From assembly GCF_001424225.1 (NCBI RefSeq), contig NZ_LMOR01000002.1, positions 1-64,000 on the forward strand: DNA of 64,000 nt, written 5' to 3'. Below are positions 63,543 through 64,000 of the stretch, piece by piece (within the stretch, counting starts at the first letter, position 1; each line of letters starts with the position of its first letter). This DNA is from Microbacterium sp. Leaf151. Lineage in GTDB: Bacteria; Actinomycetota; Actinomycetes; Actinomycetales; Microbacteriaceae. Under the pieces are notes generated by a model. The model searched no databases and had not been told where the DNA came from. It worked only from the letters and a program-made list of their open reading frames with translations. Both the position numbers and the translations under genes were made by a program.

Positions 63543-63860
63543 GCGGGGCGGGCGGGTTGTGGGGTGGCGCGGGCGGGTGGGGCGCGACTTGCACATTGGG
63601 GCGGGTGGCGTCCGCCCCCGTACCCAGAATGTGCCCCGAACTGCAGCGGGATGGAGGGCCTGCGAGCTGGGGCGGGCGGTCGGGGCACGACATGTGCACC
63701 GGGGCGGGGGAAGTCCGCCCCACTGCACGAATCGCGCCCCGGACCTCGACGGGGCGGGGTCGGCGGGGTACGCGGGGGCTTCCCCGCGTGTGGGGCGCAA
63801 TTCGCGCGTTCGGGGCGCGATCCGCCCGGCCCCAACGCGCCAAACCCGCCCCAAGCCCGA
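63543..63860. repeat. Intergenic array of GC-rich hairpin repeats
   Basis: Three related units of about 80-100 bases. Unit A begins GGGGCGCGACTTGCACATT (63579) and has an inner hairpin GGGGCGG/CCGCCCC (63598-63604 with 63612-63618). Unit B begins GGGGCACGACATGTGCACC (63682) with the same inner hairpin (near 63701 and 63715). Unit C begins GGGGCGCAATTCGCGCG (63792) and is shorter. Units A and B end with related right arms (AATGTGCCCCGAACTGC and AATCGCGCCCCGGACC). No gene is seen in the 527-base gap. Confidence 0.7.
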
Positions 63861-63969
63861 GCGTCAGCCCGACGCGGCGTCGGAGTCCGGGACTCCACCG
63901 TCCCCGGTCGCGTCGAAAGGGTTCTCTCAGACGCGCGGCCTAGCGTAGAAGTCGGATTGGGGAGGTCGG

Positions 63970-64000
63970 ATGCCGATCATCGACATCGTTCTGATCGCCC
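63970..64000 (+). CDS. Start of a gene cut by the window edge
   Basis: ATG at 63970 preceded by GGGGAGG reads MPIIDIVLIA and runs off the window. The hydrophobic beginning suggests a membrane or exported protein. TAGCGT near 63941 may be its -10. Nothing more can be said. Confidence 0.5.
   Translation, partial: MPIIDIVLIA

Overview
The window looks like a chromosomal segment of a high-GC actinobacterium of the family Microbacteriaceae, most likely Microbacterium or a close relative. This is inferred from the strongly G/C-ending codon use, many GTG starts, and the gene set: PIN-PhoH2, DUF4307 beside greA, DUF501 after eno and ftsB, DUF4245 beside xseB, GlpX next to a class II aldolase, a class F sortase, and an NrtR-nadABC operon. 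I see no insertion sequence, prophage, CRISPR array or secretion island. Gene density is high and most genes are housekeeping.

Layout. 1-170: the 3' end of a 5S rRNA gene, duplicated in tandem, then a strong rRNA-operon terminator. 251-6145: gamma-carbonic-anhydrase-like protein, ppc, mazG, hisS. 6271-10397: an XRE/MmyB-type regulator divergent from an MFS exporter with a palindromic operator between them, then an SGNH hydrolase and an O-methyltransferase. 10581-16001: eno, ftsB-like, DUF501, subtilisin-like protease, NADH dehydrogenase. 16199-16271: a tRNA with a UAA anticodon but a short variable loop. 16405-26182: lemA, YcaQ-like glycosylase, AI-2E-type permease, ilvA, greA, DUF4307, hemolysin III, uppS, phoH2. 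26183-32677 (minus): a two-component system, fumC, beta-carbonic anhydrase, DUF4245, xseB, xseA. 32819-43131: ispH, an ECF sigma/anti-sigma pair, MOSC protein, class II aldolase, glpX, rmuC, an exonuclease, ychF. 43174-45979: sortase and CHRD-domain surface protein, divergent from a second ECF sigma/anti-sigma pair. 46001-52757: DD-carboxypeptidase, CsbD, aldose epimerase, flotillin, Fpg/Nei glycosylase, PfpI protein, and a 45-residue protein with a cysteine-rich tail. 53083-56712: two divergent transporters with inverted and direct repeats between them. 56872-63442 (minus): an operon running nrtR, nadA, nadB, nadC, nifS, glycosyltransferase. 63443-63969: an intergenic array of GC-rich hairpin repeats, followed by the start of a gene cut by the window edge.

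How the genes fit together. Central carbon metabolism is well represented: ppc, eno, fba, glpX and fumC. There is a de novo NAD operon with its probable NrtR regulator. Cell-envelope genes include uppS, ispH, the carboxypeptidase, the sortase and the ftsB-like gene. DNA repair genes are xseAB, rmuC, the YcaQ-like gene and the Fpg/Nei gene. About fifteen genes carry a TANNNT-like -10 hexamer ending 6-8 bases before the start codon, the geometry expected of leaderless mRNAs.

I found no clear new multi-gene system. The observations most worth following are the short-armed tRNA(UAA), the duplicated 5S end, the intergenic hairpin array at the right edge, a possible small RNA between phoH and the response regulator, and the small cysteine-tail protein.
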